Part shown: positions 18,977 through 28,754 of the stretch, piece after piece
Layout of the letters: the number at the start of each line of letters is the position of its first letter
Numbering within the stretch: position 1 is the stretch's first letter
NCBI GenBank assembly: GCA_016712175.1
Contig: JADJRQ010000001.1
Coordinates: forward strand, 620,001-684,000
From: Solirubrobacterales bacterium
GTDB lineage: Bacteria > Actinomycetota > Thermoleophilia > Solirubrobacterales > 70-9
Reading direction: 5' to 3'
DNA: 64,000 nt
Program-made: the position numbers and the translations under genes
The notes under the pieces: generated by a model
The model's database searches: none
The model's input: the letters and a program-made list of their open reading frames with translations, nothing else
Told to the model about the DNA's origin: nothing

Positions 18977-19849
18977 ATGTCGCGTTCGGACCTCGAAGTA
19001 GTGATCGTCAGCCACGGGGCCGAAGAGCTTCTGCGTCGCTGCCTGGCCTCGCTCGAAGCCAATCCGCCGTCTCGGGAGATGGCAATCACCGTGGTCGACA
19101 GCGGCAGCATGGATTCGACCCCCGACATGGTGGCCGCAGAGTTTCCTGCGGTCGAGCTGGTCCGCCAGGGCAACATCGGCTTCTCGGCGGGCAACAACAT
19201 CCTGCTACGCCGAAGCGAGGCACAGTTCATCCTCCTGCTCAATCCCGACACAGAGGTCTACGAAGGGTCGCTCGACGCGGCACTGGCCCGGCTTGAAAAC
19301 GATCCGGCGATCGGAATGGTGGGAGTCAAACTGGTGTTGCCGTCGGGTGAGCTTGACCACGCCTGCAAGCGCTCCTTCCCGACACCCCTCGCCGCGCTGG
19401 CTCACTTCTCGGGACTCGGCCGTCGCGGGGGCGCATCACGGTCGCTCTCGCAGTACCGCGCCACCGATCTAGGCGACGACGACCCGGGCGAGGTTGATGC
19501 CGTGAACGGCGCCTTCATGCTGGTCCGGAGGGAGGCCCTGCTGGCGGCCGGCCCCCTCGACGAGGGTTACTGGCTCTACATGGAAGACCTCGACTGGTGC
19601 CGCCGCTTCTGGCGGGCCGGGTGGAAGGTCTTCTACGAACCGGCCGGGACGGTCCTCCACGTCAAAGGGGGCTCAAGCGGCAAGCGGCGCGGCTTCAGGC
19701 AGGAGGTCGCCTTCCACCGCGGGATGGGTCGCTTCTATCGGCGGTTCGATGCCCCCGCATCCTCGACGCCGCTGAACGTCCTGGTCTATTTCGGAATCGC
19801 CGCCAAGCTCGCACTGAGCCTGGCGATAACCGCGGTCCGTGGGCGATGA
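18977..19849 (+). CDS. GT2-family glycosyltransferase (rhamnosyltransferase-like)
   Basis: 290 residues, GT-A fold. VVIVSHGAEELLRRCLASL opens the nucleotide-sugar site, LLLNPDTEV carries the D-x-E/D metal motif, and EDLDWCRRFWRAGW is the acceptor/base region typical of rhamnosyl- and galactofuranosyl-type GT2 enzymes. The nearby dTDP-rhamnose genes make rhamnose a reasonable donor, which is inference. The last 30 residues are hydrophobic and may associate with membrane. Its TGA overlaps the ATG of the next gene. Confidence 0.85.
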   Translation: MSRSDLEVVIVSHGAEELLRRCLASLEANPPSREMAITVVDSGSMDSTPDMVAAEFPAVELVRQGNIGFSAGNNILLRRSEAQFILLLNPDTEVYEGSLDAALARLENDPAIGMVGVKLVLPSGELDHACKRSFPTPLAALAHFSGLGRRGGASRSLSQYRATDLGDDDPGEVDAVNGAFMLVRREALLAAGPLDEGYWLYMEDLDWCRRFWRAGWKVFYEPAGTVLHVKGGSSGKRRGFRQEVAFHRGMGRFYRRFDAPASSTPLNVLVYFGIAAKLALSLAITAVRGR

Positions 19850-21732
19850 ACACGCTCGCACGTCTAGCCCGAAAGCCAGTGGCAGAAGCCCTTCTCGCCG
19901 GATCGCTGTCACTGCTGCTCGCGCTGGTCTCGATCCGCTTCTGGAACGCCGACCTCTCGGTCCCGTTCGAGTACCACTGGGACGCGCTATTCAACCTGAG
20001 CTACGTCAAGGGCCTGCTCGAGCACGGCACGCCTTTCGTCAATCCGGACCTCGGCGCGCCGTTCCACAGCCAGACGCTCGAGTTCCCCCAGGTCGCGCCC
20101 TTCGAGCAGGCGATGCTCCGCTCCCTGGGGCTGTTCGTCGACGATGCCGCCGCCGTGATGAACCTCTACTGGCTCGCCACCTTTCCCATGGCATCGATCT
20201 CGGCCTGGTGGGCGATGCGCGCGCTCGGTCTGGACGGACGGATCGCGATCATCGGCGGAGTGCTCTTCTCGCTGCTGCCCTACCACTTCTGGCGGGGCGA
20301 GTCGCACGTGTTCCTATCTTCGTACTGGATGATCCCCTTCGCCGCCTACATGATCGGGCGCCTGCTTGGCGGCCACTCGCTGGGCGATCCCCGCACCTTG
20401 TTCCGGGGTCCATCCGAAAAAGTGAGAACGACTGCCCTGACGGTCGCCTTCTGCGTACTCATCGGAATCGGACCGAGCTACTACGCGACGTTCGCGGCGA
20501 TCATGCTGGTCGCCGCATCATTGGTGACGCTGGCAGGCACCGGCCGCTGGCGAGTCGCGCTCAGCGGGGTGCTGGGTGCGGGGCTGATCGCCCTGACTCT
20601 GACCGTCGCGGTCAGCGACTCGATCCGTTTCCGGCAGGAGCACGGGGCGAACCCGGCGATGACCGAGCGGACGCTGGCTCAGACCGAGAAATACGGACTC
20701 AGCCTGACCCAGCTCGTTCTGCCGGCGACGAACCATCGCCTCGCGCCGCTGGCCGAGGTCAAAGCCAGATTCCTCAACCAGACCAGCCTGCCGAGCGAAG
20801 ACGCGCAGTCGCTCGGCATTCTCGGCGTGATCGGGCTCTGCTTCCTGCTGGCAGCGATGGGTGGGGCTGCGATCTCGAGGAAGAAATGGGCGAAACCGGT
20901 CGAAAGTCAGGCCGGCCTCGCGATCGTGGCGATCTTCTTCGTGGCGACGATCGGAGGGGTCTCGAGCCTGATCGCCCTCGGGCTGACGGCTCAGTTCCGC
21001 GGGTGGAACCGAATGTCGGTCCTCATCGGTTTCTTCGCCCTGTTCGGGTTCTGCCTGCTGCTCGAGCGGCTCTTCAGGTGGATTTGCCCACGTAACCACG
21101 GTCGGCTCATCATCCTGCTGATCAGTGGCGCCGTGCTGCTCGTCGGGCTCTATGACCAGACGCCGGCCCGCTGGCCAAACCAGTTCGAACACACGGCCAA
21201 CGCTGCCGAGTATCAGCGCGACGGCCGCTTCGTCGACCAGATCGAAGACGAACTCCCCGCCGATTCGATGGTCTTCCAGTTGCCGTACCTGAAGTACCCG
21301 GAGGGTTATCCCCCGCCTGGCCACATGACCGACTACGACCCGATGCGTGGTTACCACCACTCGCATGACCTGCGCTGGAGCTACGCCGGCATGGAGGGCC
21401 GCTCAGCCGATGTCCCTGCCTGCCTGAAGGATCTGCCGATGAAGGACCTGATCCCCGCGATCCGGGCAATTGGCTTCAGTGGCCTCTGGATCGACTCCTT
21501 CGGTTACGAGACCCCCGGGGAATTCAAGGCCGTTTCCGCCCGGGCGTCCCGACTGACTGGTGAGACGCCATTGATCAGTGAAGACGGTCGATTCCACTTC
21601 TTCGACCTGCGCGCGGTGAAGCCAGGACCGGAGTTCACCGAGACGATTCAGGCGGCGCTGCCGGAATCAGCCGACGAGCTACAGGACTGTACGGCCTTGA
21701 CGGCTGCGGCCGGCTCAGATCCGAAAAGGTAG
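19846..21732 (+). CDS. Polytopic membrane protein, GT-C/YfhO-like
   Basis: 628 residues from the ATG at 19846, which overlaps the upstream TGA (ATGA); a longer frame exists but would cover the GT2 gene. There are many hydrophobic helices from residue 15 to 440, then a soluble carboxy-terminal domain of about 190 residues. The loop after the first helix is acidic/aromatic (EYHWDALFNLSYVKGLLEHG), as in GT-C enzymes that use lipid-linked sugars. Enzyme function is not provable from the sequence; a membrane glycosyltransferase of the locus is the most likely role. Its end overlaps rfbC by 18 bp on the other strand. Confidence 0.7.
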   Translation: MNTLARLARKPVAEALLAGSLSLLLALVSIRFWNADLSVPFEYHWDALFNLSYVKGLLEHGTPFVNPDLGAPFHSQTLEFPQVAPFEQAMLRSLGLFVDDAAAVMNLYWLATFPMASISAWWAMRALGLDGRIAIIGGVLFSLLPYHFWRGESHVFLSSYWMIPFAAYMIGRLLGGHSLGDPRTLFRGPSEKVRTTALTVAFCVLIGIGPSYYATFAAIMLVAASLVTLAGTGRWRVALSGVLGAGLIALTLTVAVSDSIRFRQEHGANPAMTERTLAQTEKYGLSLTQLVLPATNHRLAPLAEVKARFLNQTSLPSEDAQSLGILGVIGLCFLLAAMGGAAISRKKWAKPVESQAGLAIVAIFFVATIGGVSSLIALGLTAQFRGWNRMSVLIGFFALFGFCLLLERLFRWICPRNHGRLIILLISGAVLLVGLYDQTPARWPNQFEHTANAAEYQRDGRFVDQIEDELPADSMVFQLPYLKYPEGYPPPGHMTDYDPMRGYHHSHDLRWSYAGMEGRSADVPACLKDLPMKDLIPAIRAIGFSGLWIDSFGYETPGEFKAVSARASRLTGETPLISEDGRFHFFDLRAVKPGPEFTETIQAALPESADELQDCTALTAAAGSDPKR

Positions 21733-22269
21733 GTCGGCTCCTATTTCGCTGAGCAGCGGAGCGTCCACGTCCCTCTGGGACAGGAGTGGTTCTTGTACCG
21801 GCCACTCGACCCCTACTTCGGGATCGTTCCAGCGGATTCCGGCTTCTGTTTCCGGGTCGTAGAGGCTGGAGACCAGGTAAGTGACGTCGGCCAGTTCGGA
21901 AAGGACGGCGAATCCGTGCGCGAAACCGACCGGCACGAAGAGCTGGCGGTGTAGCTGGTCGTCGAGCACGTATCCCTCCCACTGGCCGTAGGTCGATGAA
22001 CCCTTGCGAAGGTCGACCGCAGCGTCGAAGATCGCGCCGCGCGGACAACGAACCAGCTTCGCCTGGCCGGGAGAGGTCTGGAAGTGGAGGCCACGCAGGG
22101 TGCCCTTGCCGGAGCGGGAGTGGTTGTGCTGGACGAACTCCGCGTCCACGCCGAATTCATTCCACGCTGCGGCGCTGAAAGTCTCCACGAAAAAGCCGCG
22201 TTCGTCGCCGTGGACATCGGGCTCGATCAGGACGAGTCCGTCCAGTTTCGTTTCGAGTCGCTGCGCCAT
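21715..22269 (-). CDS. rfbC: dTDP-4-dehydrorhamnose 3,5-epimerase
   Basis: 184 residues, cupin fold, third step of dTDP-L-rhamnose synthesis. DERGFFVETF, QHNHSRSGKGTLRGLHFQ (catalytic His in LRGLHF), VGFAHGFAVLSE and YDPETEAGIRWNDPEVGVEW are family signatures. It is the last gene of the rfbA-rfbD-rfbB-rfbC operon; its ATG shares a base with the rfbB stop (TGATG). Confidence 0.96.
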   Translation of the reverse strand: MAQRLETKLDGLVLIEPDVHGDERGFFVETFSAAAWNEFGVDAEFVQHNHSRSGKGTLRGLHFQTSPGQAKLVRCPRGAIFDAAVDLRKGSSTYGQWEGYVLDDQLHRQLFVPVGFAHGFAVLSELADVTYLVSSLYDPETEAGIRWNDPEVGVEWPVQEPLLSQRDVDAPLLSEIGADLPFRI

Positions 22270-23267
22270 CAGCCGAGCTTGGTTCCGTACTGCTTCTCGT
22301 AGTACTCACGGTATTCGCCGGAACGCAGCGCTCCCCACCACTCGGGGTTGTCGCGGTACCAGTTGACGGTCCGTTCGATGCCCTCTTCGAAGGAGACCTG
22401 GGCCTCCCAGCCGAGACCCTTCGTCTTCTCCGAGCCGAGCGAATAACGGAGGTCGTGGCCGAGGCGATCCTCGACGTGGGTGATCAACGACTCGTCCTGA
22501 CCGGCCATCTCGAGGATAGTCTTCACGACTTCGATGTTGGTCTTTTCGTCCGGCCCACCGACGTTGTAAACCTGTCCGGCCTCACCCTTTTCGAGCACGA
22601 CGTCGATCGCGCTGCAGAAGTCCCGGACGAAGAGCCAGTTGCGGACCTGAAGCCCGTTGCCGTAGACCGGGATCGGATCGCCGTGAAGTGCGTTCAGCAC
22701 GACCAGCGGGATCAGCTTCTCGGGGTGCTGGTTCGGACCGTAGTTGTTCGAGGCGCGGACGATCAGGCTGTCGGCGCCGTAAGTGTGGTTGAAGGCCGAG
22801 ACGATCATGTCGCCACCGGCCTTGGAGGCGGAGTACGGCGAGGAGGGGTCGATCGGGGAGCTCTCGGTGAACGAGCCTTTTTCGATCGAGCCGTAGACCT
22901 CGTCGGTCGAAATCTGGAGGTGGCGGATGCCTGCATCACGGGCCGCCTCGAGCAGCACGTAGGTGCCGAAGACGTCGGTGGTGATGAACTCGCCCGGTGC
23001 TTCGATCGAGCGGTCGACGTGCGATTCGGCAGCAAAATTGACGATCGTGTCGCAGCCTTCGACCGTCTGGCGCGCCGTCTCCCGGTCGCAGATGTCGGCT
23101 TCGACCATCGAGCACCGGTCCTCGGGCAGGCCCTCGAGGTTCTCCAGCCGGCCGGCGTAGGTCATTTTGTCGAGCACAACGATCTGGTCGTCGGGGTGGT
23201 TCTCGAGGTGGTGGTGAACGTAGTTGGAGCCGATGAATCCGGCCCCGCCGGTGACGAGGAGCTTCAC
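22269..23267 (-). CDS. rfbB: dTDP-glucose 4,6-dehydratase
   Basis: 332 residues from the GTG at 23267, which overlaps the rfbD stop (GTGA) and puts LLVTGGAGFIGSNYV at the start as in the family. It carries NAD-binding GxxGxxG, the catalytic STDEVYGS Thr-Asp-Glu trio and YSASKAGGD (YxxxK). It converts dTDP-glucose to dTDP-4-keto-6-deoxyglucose in the cytoplasm. It sits mid-operon, coupled on both sides. Confidence 0.97.
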   Translation of the reverse strand: MKLLVTGGAGFIGSNYVHHHLENHPDDQIVVLDKMTYAGRLENLEGLPEDRCSMVEADICDRETARQTVEGCDTIVNFAAESHVDRSIEAPGEFITTDVFGTYVLLEAARDAGIRHLQISTDEVYGSIEKGSFTESSPIDPSSPYSASKAGGDMIVSAFNHTYGADSLIVRASNNYGPNQHPEKLIPLVVLNALHGDPIPVYGNGLQVRNWLFVRDFCSAIDVVLEKGEAGQVYNVGGPDEKTNIEVVKTILEMAGQDESLITHVEDRLGHDLRYSLGSEKTKGLGWEAQVSFEEGIERTVNWYRDNPEWWGALRSGEYREYYEKQYGTKLG

Positions 23268-24145
23268 TTTCCGCGTTCTGTTTCGGAGGACTCTGCCGCG
23301 GTTGCCTCGACGCTCTGCTTCTGCGCCAGGTAACTCGCCAAACCATCCTGCCATGAGGGCAGCTGGATCGCGTGCTCGTTGGCGCTGACCAGGACCGAAC
23401 GGGCTGGTCGGGGCGCTTTCGCACCGAACATTTCGGTGGTCGCCGAGAGGGTCACGACGTCCATCTGCGAGAGCCTGAAGATCTCTTTGGCGAACTCGTA
23501 CCAGGAGCAGCTACCTGCGGCCGCCATGTGGTGGATGCCGAATTCGTCGGAGTCGAGCAGGCGGACCAGGCCGTACGCGAGGTGCCAGGTGTAAGTGGGT
23601 GAGCCGACCTGATCGTGGACAACCAGCACCTGGCCCTGGCTTTCGCCGAGCCGGATCATCGTGTTGACGAAGTTGGGTCCGTTGATGCCGAAGAGCCAGG
23701 ACGAGCGTACGATCGACGAGCGCCGGTTGGCCGTGGCGGTGGCGACCTCTCCGGCGAGCTTCGACTGGCCGTAGACCGAGATCGGGCCGGTCTGGTCGGC
23801 CTCGACGTAATCGTCGCCCTTGTCGCCGGCGAAGACGTAGTCGCTGGAGACGTAGATGATCTTGGCGCCAACAGCCGCTGCTGCCGCAGACGCGTTGCCG
23901 GCACCGGTGCCGTTGACCAGCTGGGCGCCTTCGGGGTCGTCTTCGGCGCCGTCGACATCGGTCCAGGCGGCGCAGTTGATGACCGCGTCCGGACGGTCGA
24001 GTTCGAACCGGCTCCGCAACGCCTCGGGGTCGGTGATGTCGAGTTCAGTGTGGCCGAATCCGCGCACTTCATGGCCGGCGTCGGTCGCTGCGCGCATGAC
24101 GTCCGATCCCAGCATGCCCCGGGCTCCGAGGACCAGCACCTTCAT
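23264..24145 (-). CDS. rfbD: dTDP-4-dehydrorhamnose reductase
   Basis: 293 residues, last step of dTDP-L-rhamnose synthesis. LVLGARGMLGSDVMRA is the cofactor site, with INCAAWTDVDGAEDD, YVSSDYVFAGDKG and YGQSKLAGE (YxxxK) following. The carboxy-terminal region binds the sugar nucleotide. Its start overlaps the rfbA stop (TGATG). The last 20 residues are charged and longer than usual, running into the rfbB start. Confidence 0.95.
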   Translation of the reverse strand: MKVLVLGARGMLGSDVMRAATDAGHEVRGFGHTELDITDPEALRSRFELDRPDAVINCAAWTDVDGAEDDPEGAQLVNGTGAGNASAAAAAVGAKIIYVSSDYVFAGDKGDDYVEADQTGPISVYGQSKLAGEVATATANRRSSIVRSSWLFGINGPNFVNTMIRLGESQGQVLVVHDQVGSPTYTWHLAYGLVRLLDSDEFGIHHMAAAGSCSWYEFAKEIFRLSQMDVVTLSATTEMFGAKAPRPARSVLVSANEHAIQLPSWQDGLASYLAQKQSVEATAAESSETERGK

Positions 24146-25218
24146 CAGACGATCTCGATCTCGGAGCGGTCTCCGACCAGCAGGCGAAATGTCCGCGGCG
24201 GGCCGTCGGTGCGGGTGACCCGCACGTCCCGGCCCAACAGGCTCGCCTCCATGCGGGTACCCAGGTCCTCTACCGTCGCGCCGGACAGGAGAATCGAGTG
24301 TTCGATCTCGGAGCGGCGCACGACCACGTTCGAACCGAGAGAGGTGTAGGGGCCGATGTAGGCGTCTTCAACCACGGTGCCGGCTGCGATTACAGCGGGT
24401 CCACGTACGACCGAACCGCGCAGCACCGCGCCTTTTTCGAGAATGACGCGGCCTTCGACCTTGGAATTCTCGAGCTCGCCATCGATCCGGGTCTCGATCT
24501 CCTGAAGCACGAGCCGGTTCGCTTCGAGCATGTCGGCCAGCTGACCGGTGTCCTTCCACCAGCCCTTGACCACTTCCGACTGGACTTCACGGCCGTCCTC
24601 GATCAGCGACTGGATCGCTTCGGTGATCTCGAGCTCGCCGCGCCCGGAGGGCTTCAGCGCCCGCGAAGCTTCCATGATCGCGGGAGAGAAAAGGTAGACG
24701 CCGACCAGCGCCATGTTCGAAGGTGGGTTTTCCGGTTTCTCGACCAGGCCGACAACGCGGTCGCCGTCCAGCTCGGCCACGCCGTACGCACTCGGGTCAT
24801 CGACTGCGGTCAGCAGGATGATCGCTTCGGGCGAGTTCTCGCGGAAGGACTCAACCAGGCTGGAGATGCCGTTCTTCAAGAGGTTGTCACCGAGATACAT
24901 GACGAAAGACGAGCCGTCGAGGAAATCTTCCGCGGTGAGGACGGCGTGGGCGAGGCCGGCCGGCTTGTCCTGCTCGATGTAAGTAACTGTCGCGCCGAAG
25001 TCAGAGCCGTCGCCGACCGCTGTCCGGATCTCATCGCCGGTCGCCGGGGCGATGATGATGCCGATGTCGGTTACCCCCGCTTCAACCAGGGCCTCAATGC
25101 CATAAAAGAGCACGGGCTTGTTGGCCACAGGGACCAGTTGCTTGGCGGAGGTGTGAGTGATGGGACGCAGGCGGGTGCCTTCCCCACCAGACAGAATCAG
25201 TCCCTTGAGGTCTTCCAT
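24145..25218 (-). CDS. rfbA: Glucose-1-phosphate thymidylyltransferase, long form
   Basis: 357 residues from the ATG at 25218. It makes dTDP-glucose from dTTP and glucose-1-phosphate. The start MEDLKGLILSGGEGTRLRP contains the nucleotidyltransferase signature, followed by QLVPVANKPVL and MYLGDNLL. After residue 240 a left-handed beta-helix extension (VILEKGAVLRGSVV, YIGPYTSLGSNVVV) marks the long, StrD/Graf-type form rather than the 290-residue enteric enzyme. It is first in the rfbADBC operon. Only 31 bp separate it from the divergent GT2 start. Confidence 0.93.
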   Translation of the reverse strand: MEDLKGLILSGGEGTRLRPITHTSAKQLVPVANKPVLFYGIEALVEAGVTDIGIIIAPATGDEIRTAVGDGSDFGATVTYIEQDKPAGLAHAVLTAEDFLDGSSFVMYLGDNLLKNGISSLVESFRENSPEAIILLTAVDDPSAYGVAELDGDRVVGLVEKPENPPSNMALVGVYLFSPAIMEASRALKPSGRGELEITEAIQSLIEDGREVQSEVVKGWWKDTGQLADMLEANRLVLQEIETRIDGELENSKVEGRVILEKGAVLRGSVVRGPAVIAAGTVVEDAYIGPYTSLGSNVVVRRSEIEHSILLSGATVEDLGTRMEASLLGRDVRVTRTDGPPRTFRLLVGDRSEIEIV

Positions 25219-25249
25219 CAGGCAAAGGCTATAGACATAGGATCGGTCG

Positions 25250-26185
25250 ATGGTGCCCACCGCCTACATACCCACTCTTGACGGACTGGCCCGCCTGCGG
25301 GTGGCTTTGGAAAGCCTGCGTGGACAAACAGTCTCCTGCGAAGTCGTGGTGGTCGACAATGGCTCTACAGATGGCTCTCAGGACATGATCAAGGCCGATT
25401 TCCCCGAGTGTCGGCTGATCGAGCTGGGTCAGAACCTCGGTTTCGGACGGGCGCTGAACCAGGCGATCAGCGAAGTCGGTGACGGCCCGATCCTGCTGCT
25501 GAACAACGACGTGGTCCTCGAGCCGGAATTCGTGGCGGAAATCCTCGCGACCGCTGAATCGACCGGAGCGGCGATGGTGGCCAGTGTCCTGCTCCAGTCC
25601 GAGGCGCCCGGACTGATCGATTCCGCCGGGATCATCGCCGACGAAGAGACCCTGATGGCCTTCGATTTCCTCGAAGGCCGGCCGGTCGCCATCGCCGCCG
25701 AGGTCGGGGGGCCGCTCGGCCCCAGCGGAGGCGCGGCACTTTACGACCGCGCCGCCTTCGAATCGGTCGGTGGATTCGACCAGCAGATTTTCGCCTACTA
25801 CGAGGACCTCGACCTCGCCCTGAGGATGCGCATCGCCGGCTTCACCTGCGCCCTCTCGAGCGGAGCACGTGGCATCCACGCCCGGTCGACCACGCTCGGA
25901 TCGCGATCTCCCGAGAAGTACGGGATCACTGGTTGGAGCCGCGGCTATCTGATCCGGCGCTACGGGGTGATGAGGTCACTTTCCGGATTCGCCCGCACGG
26001 TCTTCTTCGAAGGTTTCGTCTGCGCGGGCCAGCTTGTGGTCGAGCACACCGCCAGCGGCATCAAAGGCCGGCTCCGCGGGTGGCACGCCGCCCGGGGCAT
26101 GGAGCGCCGTCACTTGCCGGAAGCGGGCCTGACCCGAATCTCAGCCCGGATCGCTGTGCGCGAGCGGCTGCGGCGCCTGTTCTGA
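25250..26185 (+). CDS. GT2-family glycosyltransferase
   Basis: 311 residues, GT-A fold. The donor-site region reads VVVDNGSTDGSQDMIKADFP, and LLLNNDVVLEPEF carries the metal-binding Asp. GPSGGAALYDRAAFESVGG and YYEDLDLALRMRIAGF (acceptor/base region) match rhamnosyltransferase-like GT2 proteins. The carboxy-terminal 80 residues include an amphipathic stretch. It starts 31 bp from divergent rfbA and ends overlapping the GT4 gene on the other strand by 45 bp. The donor is probably dTDP-rhamnose, by context. Confidence 0.85.
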   Translation: MVPTAYIPTLDGLARLRVALESLRGQTVSCEVVVVDNGSTDGSQDMIKADFPECRLIELGQNLGFGRALNQAISEVGDGPILLLNNDVVLEPEFVAEILATAESTGAAMVASVLLQSEAPGLIDSAGIIADEETLMAFDFLEGRPVAIAAEVGGPLGPSGGAALYDRAAFESVGGFDQQIFAYYEDLDLALRMRIAGFTCALSSGARGIHARSTTLGSRSPEKYGITGWSRGYLIRRYGVMRSLSGFARTVFFEGFVCAGQLVVEHTASGIKGRLRGWHAARGMERRHLPEAGLTRISARIAVRERLRRLF

Positions 26186-27307
26186 GGCCACCGGCTCCGG
26201 TGTGACACTTTCCCGGATCGACTCCAGGGCTTCGCCGATCGCCAATGCCCATGGCCGGTCGGCGCTGAGCAGTTCCTGATGGCGCTTGCGGGCAGCCTCG
26301 GCGAGTTCAGTCCGCCGGGCCGGGTCGGCGGCCAGTCCCTCGATCAGTGCGGCGAGCGCAGCAACGTCGCCGGGCGTGAAGTACAGGGCGGCATCGCCGC
26401 CGATCTCGCGGTGGGGCGGGATATCACTGGCAATCGTTGGCAGTCCGGCAGCGATCGACTCGGACACCGAAAGTCCGTAACCCTCGTAGCTCGAAGGGCT
26501 GATCGTGCCGATGCTCTCACCGTAGAGGTCACGCAGCTCCTCGTCCGAGATCCATCCGGTCATATGGAAGCTTCCGTCCAGCCCTGAATCCCCAGCAAGC
26601 CGTTTCAAGCCCGCGGCATATTCGGGCTCGCCTTCGCTGTCGCCGACGCAGTTGACCCGGACCTCGCCAACTTCGGAAGGTTCGGGGGTAATCGCTTCGA
26701 TCACCGTCTCGATGCCCTTGTAAGTGCGCAGCGCTCCAACAAGCAGGAAGTTCGGGTCGTTCGATTCGATCGTTGTCGTTGGCACCGGTTCGATGCCGGC
26801 GGGCCGTTCGGAGACGATCGTGACGGGACAGCCCGGCCGCAGGTGCTCCGTGAGTTCGGCCTTCGAGAATTCCGAGATCGTGAGGATATGGCTGGCCCGG
26901 CGCGCGCCGAAACGCATCACCCGGCCGTAGTAGGCCGCCTCGAGACCCGCCTGGGCGGTTTCGGGAGCCACGATGCGCCTCACGTCGTGAACGACGAAGA
27001 GCAGAGGAGCGCGTCCCCAGACCGGCGCCTGGTCGCCCGGACAGAGCAGGAGGGTCGAAGCACTGGTGAAAAAGGGTGCGATCAGCTGCTGGTAAAGGAT
27101 GCGGAGAACCCGGGGCCGGCTCGAGCGCAAGGGCGTCGTGAAGGTCGTGCCCTCGGGGAAGACCGAGCGCATCTCCCCGACGACGTCCTTCGCGCACTTG
27201 ACTTCCAGCGGTATCGGCAGTGGGTCCCGCTTCAGCCCTTCACCGATTTCGGCCACCCGGCGCCCGATGCCAGAGAAGCGTGGGGCGACCTGCAACTCGT
27301 CGATCAT
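26141..27307 (-). CDS. GT4-family glycosyltransferase
   Basis: 388 residues from the ATG at 27307, chosen because GAGGAAA lies just upstream and IDELQVAPRFSGIGRRV looks like a GT4 amino terminus. GT-B features: LLFVVHDVRR, ILTISEFSKAEL, FLLVGALRTYKGIETVIEAI, and the donor-site signature SSYEGYGLSVSESIAAGLP (E-x7-E). As written, the upstream polymerase frame runs into this gene without a stop; an extra C in the CCCC at 27319-27322 would explain that. It adds a sugar to the growing lipid-linked chain; donor unknown. Confidence 0.82.
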   Translation of the reverse strand: MIDELQVAPRFSGIGRRVAEIGEGLKRDPLPIPLEVKCAKDVVGEMRSVFPEGTTFTTPLRSSRPRVLRILYQQLIAPFFTSASTLLLCPGDQAPVWGRAPLLFVVHDVRRIVAPETAQAGLEAAYYGRVMRFGARRASHILTISEFSKAELTEHLRPGCPVTIVSERPAGIEPVPTTTIESNDPNFLLVGALRTYKGIETVIEAITPEPSEVGEVRVNCVGDSEGEPEYAAGLKRLAGDSGLDGSFHMTGWISDEELRDLYGESIGTISPSSYEGYGLSVSESIAAGLPTIASDIPPHREIGGDAALYFTPGDVAALAALIEGLAADPARRTELAEAARKRHQELLSADRPWALAIGEALESIRESVTPEPVASEQAPQPLAHSDPG

Positions 27308-28754
27308 CACTTTCCTCAGGGGCGGATCCCGGCGCAGGCCGAGCGCCCGCGAAAAGATCACCAGTGGAATTACCCAGCCGGCGGAGAAGACCAGCGCGTT
27401 AGCGACATCGCCACGGATCAGCTCGAAAAGCAGCCAGAAGATCGTGGCCGCGGCGATCGGCTCAACCAGGGGCGGTGCCCGCTGCGCGATCCGGCGATCG
27501 CAAAGCACCACGAATCCGCCGAGTGCGGCCAGGATGATGATCGCCCCGATGGGTCCGAAGTTGTAGTCGGCCTCGGTGATAAGTGGCGTCGCGAACGAGA
27601 CCTCCTGGGCAGCCGCCCCGGGGAAAACCCGTTTGGTGAACTCCTCGCCGAAACCCTGGCTCTTGTCCGGATAAATGGCTCTGGGAATGGGTTTCACGAC
27701 CAGGGTGACGAACGAGTTCGGAATCTCGAGCTTCTCGCGATTCTGCTCGACAAGGACGGTCCAGTTGAAACTCGCGATCTGGCTCGAGTAGAGATCTCTC
27801 CATTGGTCAGGTTGGACCCTCTCCACAAAACCACTCAAGGTGAGCTTGTTGGTGCCACTGATCTCATTCCGGACCGCCTGGGTCAGGCCGATGAAAATGA
27901 CGCCGACGATCACCAGAACCGCAGTCATGCGTAGCGCGATCACACGGTTGGCGATCAGAATGGCGAGCAGCATCACACCGAGGGCGATCAGGAAGCCGCG
28001 TTGCCCGGTTGGCACGAGGAGGCCGACAAATAGCAGTGCGCCGATCGCGGGCGCGAGGTACTCGCGGCGCTCGGCCTGCCGCCCGACGAGGCCCTGCACC
28101 CAGAGGGCGAACCCGGAAACGGCGAAGGTGGCAACAACCAACAACCAAAGTTCCGCCGATCCAGAACGATTTGAAGCTGTGCCAGAGGTCCTCAACCGGG
28201 AATTGAGTCACCCCGAACCTGACCAAAGCCCCCACCACCCCGAGGAAACCAATCACGACAAGCAGCTTGCCTACCCTCTCGATCCGGGCCGGTCGTCGCC
28301 GGATCCTCTCCTCGGGAACTTTCAGCAATGCAGCCGCGAGCAGGGCGGCGAGCATCGCCGCCAGGCCGGACAGGCCGGTGACCTTCGCCGCATAGCGGAA
28401 GCCTTCGTCGTTGGCCAGGACATCGAAGCCGTCCCCGGGGATCGACGATGCGAGGTCCTCCACGCTCAGGGTCTTGGCCCGGGCGTTGGAAGTCTCAATC
28501 GGCTCGGGAATCGCGACGGCCGCGGACAACCCGCAAAAGACGACCAGGATTATCCCGAGGATGGCCGGCATCGCGAACCGCCGGGACGCCCCGATGCATG
28601 ACGCGGCGAGCAGGCCGAAGCCGACGACCATCAGCCAGGCCTGAATGGCCGGCCGGAAAGTGTGGCCGGACAGGGCCGCCAGCAGCACGAGGAAGCTCCC
28701 AATGACGCCTGCGGTCACCCGGGGATAACTGATCCGAAGCGGTTCTTCAGTCAC
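27308..28754 (-). CDS. Polysaccharide polymerase-like membrane protein (frameshifted)
   Basis: A multi-helix membrane protein of roughly 480 residues. The GTG at 28754 overlaps the upstream stop (GTGACTGA). Hydrophobic segments run from TAGVIGSFLVLLAAL to the WLLFEL and VIPLVIFSRAL helices, with a long periplasmic loop. The QRGFLIALG and LTQAVRNE features recall O-antigen polymerase (Wzy-type) proteins, but that assignment is by type and context. One extra base near 28149-28154 separates the frame ending FKSFWIGG from the one continuing LWLLVVATFAVSGF. The natural stop is probably TGA at 27316-27318, now out of frame. Confidence 0.65.

Noticed and set aside
25219..25260. Longer rfbA start at 25260
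   Set aside because: It would overlap the divergent GT2 start and adds residues not found before the family's LKGLILSGGEGTR beginning.
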